Assembly: GCA_023957755.1 (NCBI GenBank)
Contig: JAMLGT010000003.1
Location: 1 to 64,000 of the forward strand
DNA from: Chitinophagaceae bacterium
GTDB lineage: Bacteria; Bacteroidota; Bacteroidia; Chitinophagales; Chitinophagaceae
DNA length: 64,000 nucleotides
Direction: 5' to 3'
Every line of letters begins with the position of its first letter. The first letter of the stretch is position 1. Below are positions 1 to 8,947 of the stretch, one piece after another. A program made the position numbers and the translations under genes. The notes beneath the pieces are model-generated. The model worked only from the letters and a program-made list of their open reading frames with translations, made no database searches and was not told where the DNA came from.

Positions 1-1291
1 CTGCTTCGCCGGCGGGTGTGGTGGTGATGGTAGGCGTGGAAGCGGTGGTGTTGGTAGTTGTATTTGTTGTAGTTGATTTTGGCTTAACCACTTTAAAATC
101 CGAAGAAACCTCTAGTGCCCTTTTTTGAATGAACGCTTTTGGGTCAGCGGGCAATGAATTTAAAACTTCCGTCACCTCTTTTGTTGAACAATCTGCTTCC
201 ATCATTCCTTTAAATGCGGCTTCCTTATCAAGGGCATAGACTTCGCCCACTCTGCGAATCATATAACTTTTTTTCTGTGCATCAGAAAGTGAAGCGTTTT
301 TATATACATCGCCAAAAAGAACGCCCAATGCTTTTCCCCTGCCTTTGGAATCGATTGCCGAGTTGAATGCCGTACGGAATTTGCTTTCCATTGGTTCGGG
401 AACGGCAGCAGAACTATTGGCAGGAATGGCAATACCACTTGTAGTTGTGGTGTTGCTGGTTGTATTTGCACTACCTAAAAATTTACCATCTTTAAAATCA
501 TCTTCATACACTTTGCCGTCTTTTTGTGTTAATTTTCCCTTGCCATTGAACTTGCCGTCCACAAAATCGCCTATATATACACCGCCGTTTTTCCCGGTTA
601 ATTTGCCTTTTCCGGTTCGTTTGTCATCTACAAAATCGCCTTCATACACATCTCCGTTGGCCCAGATGAACTTGCCTTTTCCGGTTCGTTTGTCACCTAC
701 AAAATCACCTTCATACACATTTCCATTCGCCCAGGTATATTTTCCTTTAACCGTTTTATCGGTTCCTCCCCTAAAATCACCTTCATATACATCTCCATTG
801 GAAAAAACTGTTTTTAAAATATACGATTTAAAAAACCTGATGTTAATTTTATTTTCGTACAATGATACCCGTGAGGAAACCTCTTCTGCCTGCTGGCCGG
901 ATATAATATCAAAACTGTTTTTCCCTTTCTGCAATTTGAATCCCTCATTTTCTAATTTGCTTAATTCCGTTTTTATTTTTTCAAAAAGCTGAGCGTTTCC
1001 GGGATTGGATTTATTTTCACCATCAACATATTTGTCAAAAGATGTAGTGTTCCCTTCCTTATTTTCTTCATACATCACGGTAAGCTCAAATCCATCCAGG
1101 TTTTTGTTAGATTTATAATACACGGTAAGACCTAAACTATCTTCATCCTCGTCTAATCCTTCACCTTTCAGAGCTTCCCAATCTGTATTTAAAATGGCTT
1201 TGAACTGGTTGTAGAAATTGGGACTTAGTTGTTGCGCCTTCGCTGTAAAACCTGCCAGCAGCAGGAAGCATAAAATGAGTTGTTTCATCAT
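1..1291 (-). CDS. Exported MORN-repeat protein, C-terminus cut by window edge
   Basis: The reading frame opens at ATG-ATG (1291) and stays open to base 1, so the C-terminus is missing. The N-terminus is a signal peptide (MKQLILCFLLLAGF, then Ala-Gln) almost identical to those of the genes upstream. Residues about 20-150 form an unnamed domain beginning SPNFYNQFKAIL that recurs in the 2111-4138 gene. About five MORN repeats follow (YEGDF...GKGK pattern), then a Thr/Asn-rich linker and a helical segment without recognised family. MORN repeats are known as beta-hairpin scaffolds; no enzyme motif is visible. It is the last seen gene of a four-gene operon, 20 bases after its neighbour. Function unknown; a periplasmic or surface binding role is inference. 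Confidence 0.85.
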   Translation of the reverse strand, partial: MMKQLILCFLLLAGFTAKAQQLSPNFYNQFKAILNTDWEALKGEGLDEDEDSLGLTVYYKSNKNLDGFELTVMYEENKEGNTTSFDKYVDGENKSNPGNAQLFEKIKTELSKLENEGFKLQKGKNSFDIISGQQAEEVSSRVSLYENKINIRFFKSYILKTVFSNGDVYEGDFRGGTDKTVKGKYTWANGNVYEGDFVGDKRTGKGKFIWANGDVYEGDFVDDKRTGKGKLTGKNGGVYIGDFVDGKFNGKGKLTQKDGKVYEDDFKDGKFLGSANTTSNTTTTSGIAIPANSSAAVPEPMESKFRTAFNSAIDSKGRGKALGVLFGDVYKNASLSDAQKKSYMIRRVGEVYALDKEAAFKGMMEADCSTKEVTEVLNSLPADPKAFIQKRALEVSSDFKVVKPKSTTTNTTTNTTASTPTITTTPAGEA

Positions 1292-1311
1292 GATATTTAT
1301 TTACCGAAAGA

Positions 1312-2103
1312 TTATTGCACTTCCTTCCCGATTTTGTCTATGTAAAATTGTCTGCCATTGCGTGTTACTTTGGCTTTACCGTCTTTAAAACTATCGGCAG
1401 AGCTATATTGCGGTTTTACTACATACAGCCCTATACTGTCTATAAAACCCCATTGCCTGTTATACCTCTGTTTTCCCTTGCCGCCACCGGTATATGTATC
1501 AACGGCAACGGCAGCCAGGCCTTCTGAAAACTCTCTGGCATCAACATATTTAGGTGCTATACGGTTGCCGAGCACATCGGCGTAGCCGTACTTGTCAATG
1601 TAACCTCTTACGTCATCGGATACAGTAGTACGAAACAGATGCAGTTTTACGGTAGAAGTGCCGTTTTTTAATTTGCCGTTTTCCCACTCGCCGTCTTGTA
1701 TTTCGCCATTGGCAAAAACAACTTTTCCTTTGCCGTTAAATCTTCCTTCCAAAAAACCACCTGTATATACCCATTTGCCTATCTTGTTATAAGTGCCGTT
1801 ACCTGTTATTTTACCATTTGCCACTTCGCCCTGATACCTGACTGTCGTATCCACATTAAGCCCTACCATGATTTTCCATTCCACGAACCTTCCTTTGCCG
1901 TTCGGATTGCCGTTTTTCCAATCGCCCTCAAATAATACATGCCTGTTTGTGAATATCCCTTTGCCTTTGCCATGAGGAATGCCCTGGGCATTCACCTGTC
2001 CTTCATAAGTATCCCCATTAGGGAAATTGATTGTTTTTACTTCCTGCGCTTTCGCCGAAAGGCCAGCCAACAGCAGGAAGCATAAAGTGAACTGTTTCAT
2101 CAT
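1312..2103 (-). CDS. Exported MORN/WG-repeat protein
   Basis: 263 residues with a signal peptide (MMKQFTLCFLLLAGLSAKAQ). The first half has MORN-like repeats (YEGQV, FEGDWKNGNPNGKG, YTGGFLEGRFNGKG). The second half has two to three WG-type repeats (KYGY, QWGFID, then a degenerate FYIDKIGKE). The order MORN then WG is the reverse of the 2111-4138 paralogue, pointing to module shuffling. It starts only 7 bases after the stop of the upstream gene and ends 20 bases before the next, so it is co-transcribed. No catalytic residues are recognised and no specific function can be given. Confidence 0.85.
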   Translation of the reverse strand: MMKQFTLCFLLLAGLSAKAQEVKTINFPNGDTYEGQVNAQGIPHGKGKGIFTNRHVLFEGDWKNGNPNGKGRFVEWKIMVGLNVDTTVRYQGEVANGKITGNGTYNKIGKWVYTGGFLEGRFNGKGKVVFANGEIQDGEWENGKLKNGTSTVKLHLFRTTVSDDVRGYIDKYGYADVLGNRIAPKYVDAREFSEGLAAVAVDTYTGGGKGKQRYNRQWGFIDSIGLYVVKPQYSSADSFKDGKAKVTRNGRQFYIDKIGKEVQ

Positions 2104-2110
2104 GCTATTA

Positions 2111-4030
2111 TTATTTTACTTCTTCGCCTGTTATCTTTTCCAGTTCCTTCTTTGCCGCTTTATGGTTCGGGTCTATTTCCAGCACTTTACGATAGTCTGC
2201 GGCAGCTTCATCATTTCTGCCTTTGTAGGCAAATGCACCTGCTCTTAAAAAATAAGTCATCACATTTTTAGGATCAATGCTGATGGCTTTCTCAAAATCA
2301 TTTTTGTATGCAGGATTGTCTGTAATGATATATACCGAGCCGCGCAGCGTATAATAGAGCGCATTGCCTGGCTCCATCGCAATGCTTTTGGTGAATGAAG
2401 CGATTGCTTCATCATATTTATTCTCCTGCAACTGCCGTTTGCCCTGTCTTGCCCAGGATTCGGCTGATGTATTATTGTTCTCTACAGGTTTGGTATTGGT
2501 ATCATCCACAAATTTATCGTCTTCCCAATCGCCTTCCAGTACTTTTCCGCTTTTATAAGTGAGCTTGCCTTTACCACTTCTTTTACCGTTCGCAAAATCA
2601 CCTTCGTAAAAATCACCGTTGCTAAAGGTGTATTTTCCCTTTCCTTCATATTTTCCATTTACAAAATCCCCTTCATATACAGTACCGGTTGTAAAGGTCA
2701 TTTTTCCTTTGCCGTTGGGAACATTGTTTACGACCTCGCCTTCGTAGATGGTGCCGCTCTTATATTTTAGTGTGGTTTTTGTTTGGGTGTTGTTTGCCTG
2801 TGGGTTGGTGTTTGCATTTGCACCCACATTTTTGTTGGGAAAGATAATTGTGACTGAGTTGTCTTTGTTTAGGAAAAGCTTGGCAACATCACGGTTAATG
2901 CCTTTATTGCGTACTGTAATTTCTCCAATACGAAAGATGTTGTTGTCTGTAGTTACGCTAAAACCTTCATTTTTCAATTTTTCCAGTTCAAATGATATTT
3001 CACGAACCATCCACTCGTTCCAGGTTGCGTCTGTGAGCGTATAATTGGACAATTCTTTTCTAACCACAACGTTGGGGTCTATTTTTTTGGTGTTGGCTTC
3101 AGCAGCAGCCCGTACCCCTCCGTAGCTTTCTGAAATGACTTCTTCTACTGTAAATCCGTCTAATTTGTATGCACTAGAATAACGGGTCCACCCGCTATTA
3201 TCCTTAGATAATACTTTGCCTGTGCCGGGTACTTCTTTTGCCATGAGGATAGCCTTGAACTGTTCATAAAAGTTAGGGCTTAGCGTGGTGAACGCTGGAA
3301 TCTCTTTGCCTGTTTTGTCTATGTAAAAATCTCTGCTGTTAAGTGTTACTTTGGCTTTGTTGTTTTTAAAACTATTAGCATTTTCATACTGTAGTTTGAT
3401 GACTACTTTACCGGTTTTATCTATAAAACCCCATTTGCCATTTTGTTGTACTGCCACCAGCCCCTCAGAAAAAGAACCCGCAACGTCGTAGATCAGGGGA
3501 ATGACCACTTTGCCGGATCTATCTATAAAACCACACTTTTTGTTGAGGCTAACATTGGAAAGTCCTTCAGAAAATCCACCGGCATTATCATATTGAAGTG
3601 CTACAATCTCTTTACCTGTTTTGTCTATAAAGCCCCACTTACCATTTTGCACTACTGCCGCCAATCCTTCATCAAAACTGTAGGCGTACTCGTATTTTGG
3701 TGTTGCAATTTCTTTACCGGTTTTGTCTATAAAACCCCATTTACCATTTTGTTTTACTCCCGCCAGCCCTTCATTAAAACTGAAAGCGTTCTCGTATTTT
3801 GGTATTACAATTTCTTTACCTGTTTTGTCTATATAGCCCCATTTACCATTTTGTTTTACCCTGCCCAACCCTTCGGAAAAAGACCGGGCATAATCATATT
3901 TCGGCTGTATGATATTTCCGGATTTGTCTTTGTAACCATATTTGCCATTGGCATCTTTATATGGCGTTAATTCTTGTGCCTCTGCGGTAAAACCTGCCAG
4001 CAGCAGGAAGCATAGAATGAGTTGTTTCAC
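2111..4030 (-). CDS. Exported WG-MORN-TPR mosaic protein
   Basis: Domains in order: signal peptide (KQLILCFLLLAGF), six clear WG repeats ending in a degenerate FYIDKTGKE unit, the unnamed SPNFYEQFKAIL domain shared with the 1-1291 gene, four MORN repeats, and about three TPRs at the C-terminus. I chose the GTG at 4030 because it puts the signal peptide at the N-terminus, matching the paralogues. An ATG at 4138 in the same frame would add a 36-residue polar leader before the signal peptide. That leader (MKRNTTKIS...) is also conserved in front of the 4159-5157 gene, so the longer start cannot be excluded. WG, MORN and TPR are all protein-interaction repeats; no enzyme domain is seen. Confidence 0.85.
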   Translation of the reverse strand: MKQLILCFLLLAGFTAEAQELTPYKDANGKYGYKDKSGNIIQPKYDYARSFSEGLGRVKQNGKWGYIDKTGKEIVIPKYENAFSFNEGLAGVKQNGKWGFIDKTGKEIATPKYEYAYSFDEGLAAVVQNGKWGFIDKTGKEIVALQYDNAGGFSEGLSNVSLNKKCGFIDRSGKVVIPLIYDVAGSFSEGLVAVQQNGKWGFIDKTGKVVIKLQYENANSFKNNKAKVTLNSRDFYIDKTGKEIPAFTTLSPNFYEQFKAILMAKEVPGTGKVLSKDNSGWTRYSSAYKLDGFTVEEVISESYGGVRAAAEANTKKIDPNVVVRKELSNYTLTDATWNEWMVREISFELEKLKNEGFSVTTDNNIFRIGEITVRNKGINRDVAKLFLNKDNSVTIIFPNKNVGANANTNPQANNTQTKTTLKYKSGTIYEGEVVNNVPNGKGKMTFTTGTVYEGDFVNGKYEGKGKYTFSNGDFYEGDFANGKRSGKGKLTYKSGKVLEGDWEDDKFVDDTNTKPVENNNTSAESWARQGKRQLQENKYDEAIASFTKSIAMEPGNALYYTLRGSVYIITDNPAYKNDFEKAISIDPKNVMTYFLRAGAFAYKGRNDEAAADYRKVLEIDPNHKAAKKELEKITGEEVK

Positions 4031-4158
4031 CCGAATGATTTTTGTGTTAGTCGCAGCTCGGAGATTCTTTTGGTTGGATATTACTTCGTTATTACTTTCT
4101 CCCGCGTAAGAAATTTTTGTTGTATTTCGTTTCATCATGATATTTATTTACCGAAAGA

Positions 4159-5157
4159 TTATTGCACTTCCTTCCCTGTTTTATCTATGTAATAAGCTCT
4201 TTGATTTTTCCAAACCTTTACTTTGCCGTTTTGGAAACCGTATTGCTCCTGGCCCTTGGGTCCAAAGGGGTAAATGCTCTCGAACTGTACAGGGATTACC
4301 TCGTTGCCTCCGGCATCAATAAAACCGTATTTGCCACCAAGGCCAACTAAGGCCATACCCTCCATAAGAGGATGTACATCATCGTATTTGGGCGGCACAA
4401 TTTCTTTTCCTGTTTTATCCATAAAGCCCCATTTATTGTTCACTGCTACGGCAATTAATCTATCCGAAAAAGCACCTACTATATCGTATTTTGGAGGTAC
4501 GATTTCTTTTCCTGTTTTGTCTATAAAGCCATTTTTGTTGTTTAGCAATACTGCCGCCAGGCCATCGCTAAATTTGCCTGCATCATCGTATTTAGGCGGC
4601 ACAATTTCTTTTCCTGTTTTATTTACAAAACCCCATATGTTGTTTAATTGTATGGTAGCAAGCCCTTCCTGAAAGTTATCAGCGTTCTGGTACTTAGGCG
4701 TTACAATTTCTTTTCCTGATTTGTCCACAAATCCGAATTTGCCGGCCATTTTTACGACTGCCACGCCTTCCGAAAAATTATTTGCATCGTCATATTTAGG
4801 AGAGATGATCTCTTTTCCTGTTTTGTCTATAAAGCCCCATTTGCCGTTGAGCTTTACGGCTGCTAACCCTTCTATAAAGTCATCGGCATTCTCATATTTC
4901 GGTGGTACTACTTCTTTTCCGCTTTGGTCTATAAACCCATATTTTTGGTTGATGACCACAATGGCAAATCCATTGTAAAAATTAGTGGTATTGTCATATT
5001 TCGGCGGCACAACCATTACGCCATCCACGTTTTGGAAACCATATTTTCCTGTTTGGCTGTCTTTGACAGGTAATAACCTGCCTAAATTAATATTTATGGT
5101 TTGGGCCTGTGCGGTAAAACCTGCCAGCAGCAGGAAGCATAAAATGAGTTGTTTCAT
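4159..5157 (-). CDS. Exported WG-repeat protein
   Basis: Eight good WG repeats of 34 residues (pattern KWGFIDKTGKEIVPPKYDDA) plus a final degenerate unit (AYYIDKTGKE) make up nearly the whole mature protein. The signal peptide is MKQLILCFLLLAGFTAQAQ. ATG 5157 is preferred because it starts the signal peptide; the frame also offers ATG 5262, which would add 35 residues (MKRNTTKISIAEESK...) resembling the leader of the downstream paralogue. First gene of the four-gene array. WG repeats (KWG family) are common in exported Bacteroidota proteins and their ligand is unknown. The Ile-Pro-Pro-Lys-Tyr phase is very regular, suggesting recent repeat expansion. Confidence 0.87.
   Translation of the reverse strand: MKQLILCFLLLAGFTAQAQTININLGRLLPVKDSQTGKYGFQNVDGVMVVPPKYDNTTNFYNGFAIVVINQKYGFIDQSGKEVVPPKYENADDFIEGLAAVKLNGKWGFIDKTGKEIISPKYDDANNFSEGVAVVKMAGKFGFVDKSGKEIVTPKYQNADNFQEGLATIQLNNIWGFVNKTGKEIVPPKYDDAGKFSDGLAAVLLNNKNGFIDKTGKEIVPPKYDIVGAFSDRLIAVAVNNKWGFMDKTGKEIVPPKYDDVHPLMEGMALVGLGGKYGFIDAGGNEVIPVQFESIYPFGPKGQEQYGFQNGKVKVWKNQRAYYIDKTGKEVQ
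4300..5060 (-). repeat. Tandem 102-bp WG-coding repeats
   Basis: The DNA encoding the WG repeats is itself repetitive with a 102-base period, seen for example as near-identical stretches beginning near 4391 and 4493. DNA-level similarity allows unequal recombination that would change repeat number without a frameshift. Confidence 0.75.
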
Positions 5158-5305
5158 CCGTATGATTATTGCGTTTGCCGCTGCGTGGCGATTCTTTTCG
5201 CCGGATGTAACTTCGTTTTTACTTTCTTCCGCGATAGAAATTTTTGTTGTGTTTCGTTTCATCTGTTTATTTTTTATTGTTTTAATGGTCAGATGGAATT
5301 CGCAT

Positions 5306-5349
5306 AAAAATTATCATCGCTTAGGCTATAATTTAGCTCGATAATTTTT
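5306..5349. repeat. Inverted repeat upstream of the WG/MORN operon
   Basis: Arms AAAAATTATC (5306-5315) and GATAATTTTT (5340-5349) are perfectly complementary around a 24-base loop. The element lies between the WG operon and the upstream membrane-protein gene. It could be a weak terminator for the upstream gene or a leader structure or operator of the WG operon; the sequence does not decide. Confidence 0.5.
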
Positions 5350-5422
5350 ATTCTCATTTCATAATGGTATTGATTTGGTAAATGATAGATTTTATTTGTT
5401 CTTTATTAAGTATGCTTCTTGT

Positions 5423-6037
5423 TTATTTATTTCTTTGAAAATCCTGAGCGTCTTCTGTTGCGAACCCGGATAACTGTGGTAAGACACGATCAGGTATTTC
5501 GGTTCCTTCAAAGTGTCCCGGTTTGTTTACTCTGATAGATTTCGCCAGGTAAATCCCCATATAAACAATGACGATAAGTTTTATGACGATGAAGAAATTT
5601 CTGTAACCGGCTGGCATCCACGAGAAAAGCAGAAATAGGGCCGATAGGGCGACCACAACAAACAGAATATTCCCATAGTAGGTGGGAGCGGTGTAACCGA
5701 CAATCATTTTACAATCCTCATTGGCAGCTTTCACCTTTTGCACCAATTCTTTCACAAAAGGGATGTAGGTTTCCGACTGATCGCCAAATGTGGCAAAACC
5801 ATCATAAGTACAAGAATAAATATCGTAATGGATCTGGTTTTGCAAGGTTATTTTACAGCAATAATTGTTGAGTCGATAACGATTGTTTGGGTGGTAAAAC
5901 AGCCGTATCTTCTGTATTTTGGTGTAAGGGATCAGTATATCGTGGTGGCCTTGCTGTGAGCACAGCAATCCCTGGTCTGAAAACTCCCAACGTTGTGCTT
6001 TTTCGATGGCCGATTTTCTGAAAGTGTAATTAGACAC
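5423..6037 (-). CDS. Hypothetical membrane protein with two transmembrane segments
   Basis: 204 residues, not recognised. Residues 1-110 are soluble and contain a WEFSDQGL...ILIPYTKI stretch that resembles bacterial PH-like (YcxB/YokE type) beta folds; this likeness is weak. Two hydrophobic segments follow (about 123-139 and 147-165), then a short polar tail. The start is GTG; no ATG lies nearby in frame. It follows the response regulator gene on the same strand after 278 bases, so it may be separate from it. Confidence 0.6.
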   Translation of the reverse strand: MSNYTFRKSAIEKAQRWEFSDQGLLCSQQGHHDILIPYTKIQKIRLFYHPNNRYRLNNYCCKITLQNQIHYDIYSCTYDGFATFGDQSETYIPFVKELVQKVKAANEDCKMIVGYTAPTYYGNILFVVVALSALFLLFSWMPAGYRNFFIVIKLIVIVYMGIYLAKSIRVNKPGHFEGTEIPDRVLPQLSGFATEDAQDFQRNK

Positions 6038-6315
6038 TGTTATTTACTTTTATTGGTATTATCCTTTTTCAACAACTAAGACGGAAAGGATTTTTGTATT
6101 TGACCAAAATATTCTCGTATAATGCCGATGTGATCAGCCGTTAGGTCAATGGAATGGGTCTATTTCGGATGTCCAATCGGTATGGTACTACCATAAGCAA
6201 GTTTTTTCATTTTGTATTTTAGAATGAACACTTGTTGACTCTATAAAAGTCGGGAGGAGTAATAGAATTTGAAATAGGTAAAAAACTCAATTTTTTGTAG
6301 GAAAAATTCCTATAT

Positions 6316-6942
6316 CTAAACCAGGTTGTTGTTGATGGCGTATTTTACTAATGCAATGGTATTGCTGCATCCCGTTTTTTCGAGGATTTTAATGCGATGG
6401 TTGTCAACCGTGCGAATACTGATGCATAATTTATCGGCAATTTGTTCGCGGGAAAACTCCTGTACAATGAGTTTCAAAATTTCCAGTTCATGTGGTGTAA
6501 GGGTATTTGATTTTTCTTTTTTGATATGGCCGTAAATTACCGGGATAATTTCATCGGAATAATAATTTCCGTTGGCAGTAATGTTTTTTAGGGCCTGTAA
6601 TAGCTGTGTCTTTCCTGAATTTTTAAGAACGAATCCATCGGTTCCGGCTTTCAGTGCTTCCTCTATTACTAACTCACTGCCATACATGGAGAGCATGAGC
6701 ACTTTTATATGCGGAAAGTTTTGTTTTACGATTTTGCACAATTCTGTTCCTGACAGTACGGGCATACCGATGTCTGAAATTAATACCTGGTAGTCTTCAG
6801 GGTTTTGGGTAATGATGTCAAGCGCCTCCTGCCCGTTCTTAGCTTCTGCAGTAATGATGAAAGGCGTGTTTTGAAGTACACTTTTTATACCGTCAATGAT
6901 AATATAGTGATCGTCTGCTATGATGATATTGTACCTTTCCAT
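6316..6942 (-). CDS. NarL/FixJ-type two-component response regulator
   Basis: An N-terminal receiver domain has the acidic pair at D10-D11, the phosphoacceptor at D57 (ISDIGMP) and the conserved Lys in FVLKNSG. A C-terminal LuxR-type helix-turn-helix begins LTPHELEILKLI and includes the recognition segment ISIRTVDNHR. 208 residues is normal for the family. It begins 3 bases after the histidine kinase gene, so the two form one translationally linked unit in which the kinase should phosphorylate this DNA-binding regulator. Targets are not visible; the small membrane protein gene downstream is one candidate. Confidence 0.93.
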   Translation of the reverse strand: MERYNIIIADDHYIIIDGIKSVLQNTPFIITAEAKNGQEALDIITQNPEDYQVLISDIGMPVLSGTELCKIVKQNFPHIKVLMLSMYGSELVIEEALKAGTDGFVLKNSGKTQLLQALKNITANGNYYSDEIIPVIYGHIKKEKSNTLTPHELEILKLIVQEFSREQIADKLCISIRTVDNHRIKILEKTGCSNTIALVKYAINNNLV

Positions 6943-6945
6943 TCA

Positions 6946-8670
6946 CTAATCGTTTAATTGGTTTTTGACGCTGATCTCAAACCTGGAACCGTTTCCTTTT
7001 TCAGTGGCTATGTGTAATTTTCCTCCTATGAGTTTTGTGCGGGCTTGTAAGTTTTTCCAACCCAGCCCTTCAGAATTTTCCATTTTTGATGGGTCGAAAC
7101 CTTTGCCGTTGTCTTCTATAAAAATTTGAAGATTGTTACTGTTTTCGTTCAGCTTAATATTGATTTTACTTGCCCCGGCATGCCGCACCATATTGTTCAA
7201 AATTTCCTGGACAATGCGAAAAACAACAACTTCTGTTTGTTTGGATAAATTTATTTTCAGCCATTCAGTTGTGATAATAAAACAATGTACTGTTTGCGAA
7301 TTATTGATTTGTGCGGCTGTTTTTTCAAGCGCTTTTAATAATCCAAAGTTTAGAATTTCAGGAACCAGATTGTGGGAGATGTTTCTCACTTCTGTAGTGG
7401 TCTCATCTAATAGTGTCGAAATTTTTTGAAGCCGGTGATCATCGGTTGCGGTATTATTTTCACCATCGGGCAGCAGCAGTTTCATCACAGAAAGTTTTTG
7501 CCCGATACTATCGTGCAGATCCTGCGCAATGCGAATCCGTTCCTTTTGTTCGCCTTCATAGAGTGCTTGCGTTTGCAATTGCTGTTCGGTGTTTTTGGTC
7601 TGTACTTTCCGAAAGTAAAAAAACAGGAGCATCAATAAAAGCAATGTGACTGAACCTATGAAGAGATAGAGGTATTGCAGGTATTTTTCGTGCTCGATCC
7701 TGGTTTTGTTTTCTGCTTCATTGAGGTGATATTTTGCCTCAAGTTCATTGATCTGTTTTTGGTTTGTTTCGTTTAGAATTTCGTTGTGCAGATGATACGC
7801 CTTGCTTCTCAAATTCGCTTCTTCTTCAAAACGTTTTAATCTTTTCAGGATGAGAGCCTTTAGCAACCATGCCTGTAAAATATCGGTTTTGCGGGAAGTA
7901 TCAGTCAGTTGAATGGCTTCGTCAATAGTTTTGAGTGCTTCATTATAATCTTTCTTGCTTTGATTTATTTCTGTGGCAGTCCATAACACAGCAATAAGCG
8001 AAGTGGTGTCTCCATTCTCCCTGGCAAAAGGCAATAATTCATTTAAGAGTTTGTCTCTTTTCTCGTTTTGCTTTGTACCATGATAAGCAAAAGCAAGCAG
8101 CCGCCTGGCGCTAATCAGGAGCGGTATATTTTGTTCGGGAAATTGTTCCTGCATTTGAATGGAACGTTCGAGATGAGGAATAGCGGCGCCAAAATCTCTG
8201 GTTTTAGCTGCTAAATTGATAAGTAAACCTCCCAGGTTGTTTTCTATTTTCATTTCCAAATCGGGATTTTCTCCATACCTGGACAACGACTCAAGCGCTT
8301 TTTCATAATTTGTTTTTGCCTTTTCATAGTTTCCTTCGGTGTAATAAAAACCAGCGGAAGCATTTAACAAACCTGCATAGTGCACATAGTAATTGTGTTT
8401 AGATGAAAGTTCCAGGCCTTTTGCGGAAGCAACGCCTAGCTTTTTATATTCACCGATTTTCATATAAGCATTCGCCAGCTTTAGCAATAGCAAAATTTCA
8501 GTTTCCGGCTGAAGGTTCTTCTGATTTTGATACAGACTGTCTAATTGATGTGCAACAATTTTTTTATTGTGGATGCTATCTGTTTGGAGAATGAACAAAT
8601 CAATATTTTCCTGTGCCTTTGTGAGCGTGGAAAGAAGAGAAAAAAATATGACTGCTGCGTAAAATTTCAT
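6946..8670 (-). CDS. Sensor histidine kinase with TPR sensor domain (HisKA_3 type)
   Basis: 574 residues. A signal peptide (LLSTLTKAQ) leads into a periplasmic helical region with several TPR-like units (about 60-320), then one transmembrane helix (YLYLFIGSVTLLLLMLL, about 334-352). The HisKA_3 phosphoacceptor is H386 (AQDLHDSIGQ). The ATPase domain shows the N-box (EILNNMVRHA) and G-box (DNGKGFD, GLGWKNLQ). The pairing with the NarL-type regulator downstream is typical. Known relatives sense signals through TPR-mediated protein contacts; the ligand here is unknown. A TAnnTTTG box abuts the start codon, so the mRNA may be leaderless. Confidence 0.93.
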   Translation of the reverse strand: MKFYAAVIFFSLLSTLTKAQENIDLFILQTDSIHNKKIVAHQLDSLYQNQKNLQPETEILLLLKLANAYMKIGEYKKLGVASAKGLELSSKHNYYVHYAGLLNASAGFYYTEGNYEKAKTNYEKALESLSRYGENPDLEMKIENNLGGLLINLAAKTRDFGAAIPHLERSIQMQEQFPEQNIPLLISARRLLAFAYHGTKQNEKRDKLLNELLPFARENGDTTSLIAVLWTATEINQSKKDYNEALKTIDEAIQLTDTSRKTDILQAWLLKALILKRLKRFEEEANLRSKAYHLHNEILNETNQKQINELEAKYHLNEAENKTRIEHEKYLQYLYLFIGSVTLLLLMLLFFYFRKVQTKNTEQQLQTQALYEGEQKERIRIAQDLHDSIGQKLSVMKLLLPDGENNTATDDHRLQKISTLLDETTTEVRNISHNLVPEILNFGLLKALEKTAAQINNSQTVHCFIITTEWLKINLSKQTEVVVFRIVQEILNNMVRHAGASKINIKLNENSNNLQIFIEDNGKGFDPSKMENSEGLGWKNLQARTKLIGGKLHIATEKGNGSRFEISVKNQLND

Positions 8671-8675
8671 CTAAA

Positions 8676-8683
8676 CAAATATA
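8676..8683 (-). promoter_or_regulatory. Candidate -7 promoter box of the histidine kinase gene
   Basis: TATATTTG on the minus strand matches the Bacteroidota -7 consensus TAnnTTTG. It ends 5 bases before the ATG at 8670, predicting transcription starting at or next to the start codon. No convincing -33 TTG was found. Confidence 0.5.
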
Positions 8684-8947
8684 TATAATAGAATTGTAGA
8701 TGTGTTAAGGGAGGGGAGGGCTGTTTGTACTCATTTTGTCCAAGATTTAAGTGCCGAATAATCGTCAACCTATTTCAGGACTATACAAAACTGTAGCGAT
8801 ATTTACCACTACCGATAAGAACCAGGACTAAATAAATAACTGACCACGCTGGCGGAGGCGGAAGTATGTTGATTTAAAAAAAATATTATTGTCCGGTTAA
8901 ATTATTTAAAGTGTGGCTAAAGTCCTTGTTGAGTAAGACTTCCATAG

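Noticed and set aside
345-992. 215-codon frame on the plus strand
   Set aside because: Mirror of the MORN repeats of the partial gene on the minus strand; the product is a repetitive Pro/Ser/Lys pattern.
3443-3970. 175-codon frame on the plus strand
   Set aside because: Shadow of the WG repeats of the 2111-4030 gene.
6298-6312. Terminator after the response regulator
   Set aside because: TAGGAA/TTCCTA is short, AT-rich and not followed by a T run on the minus strand.
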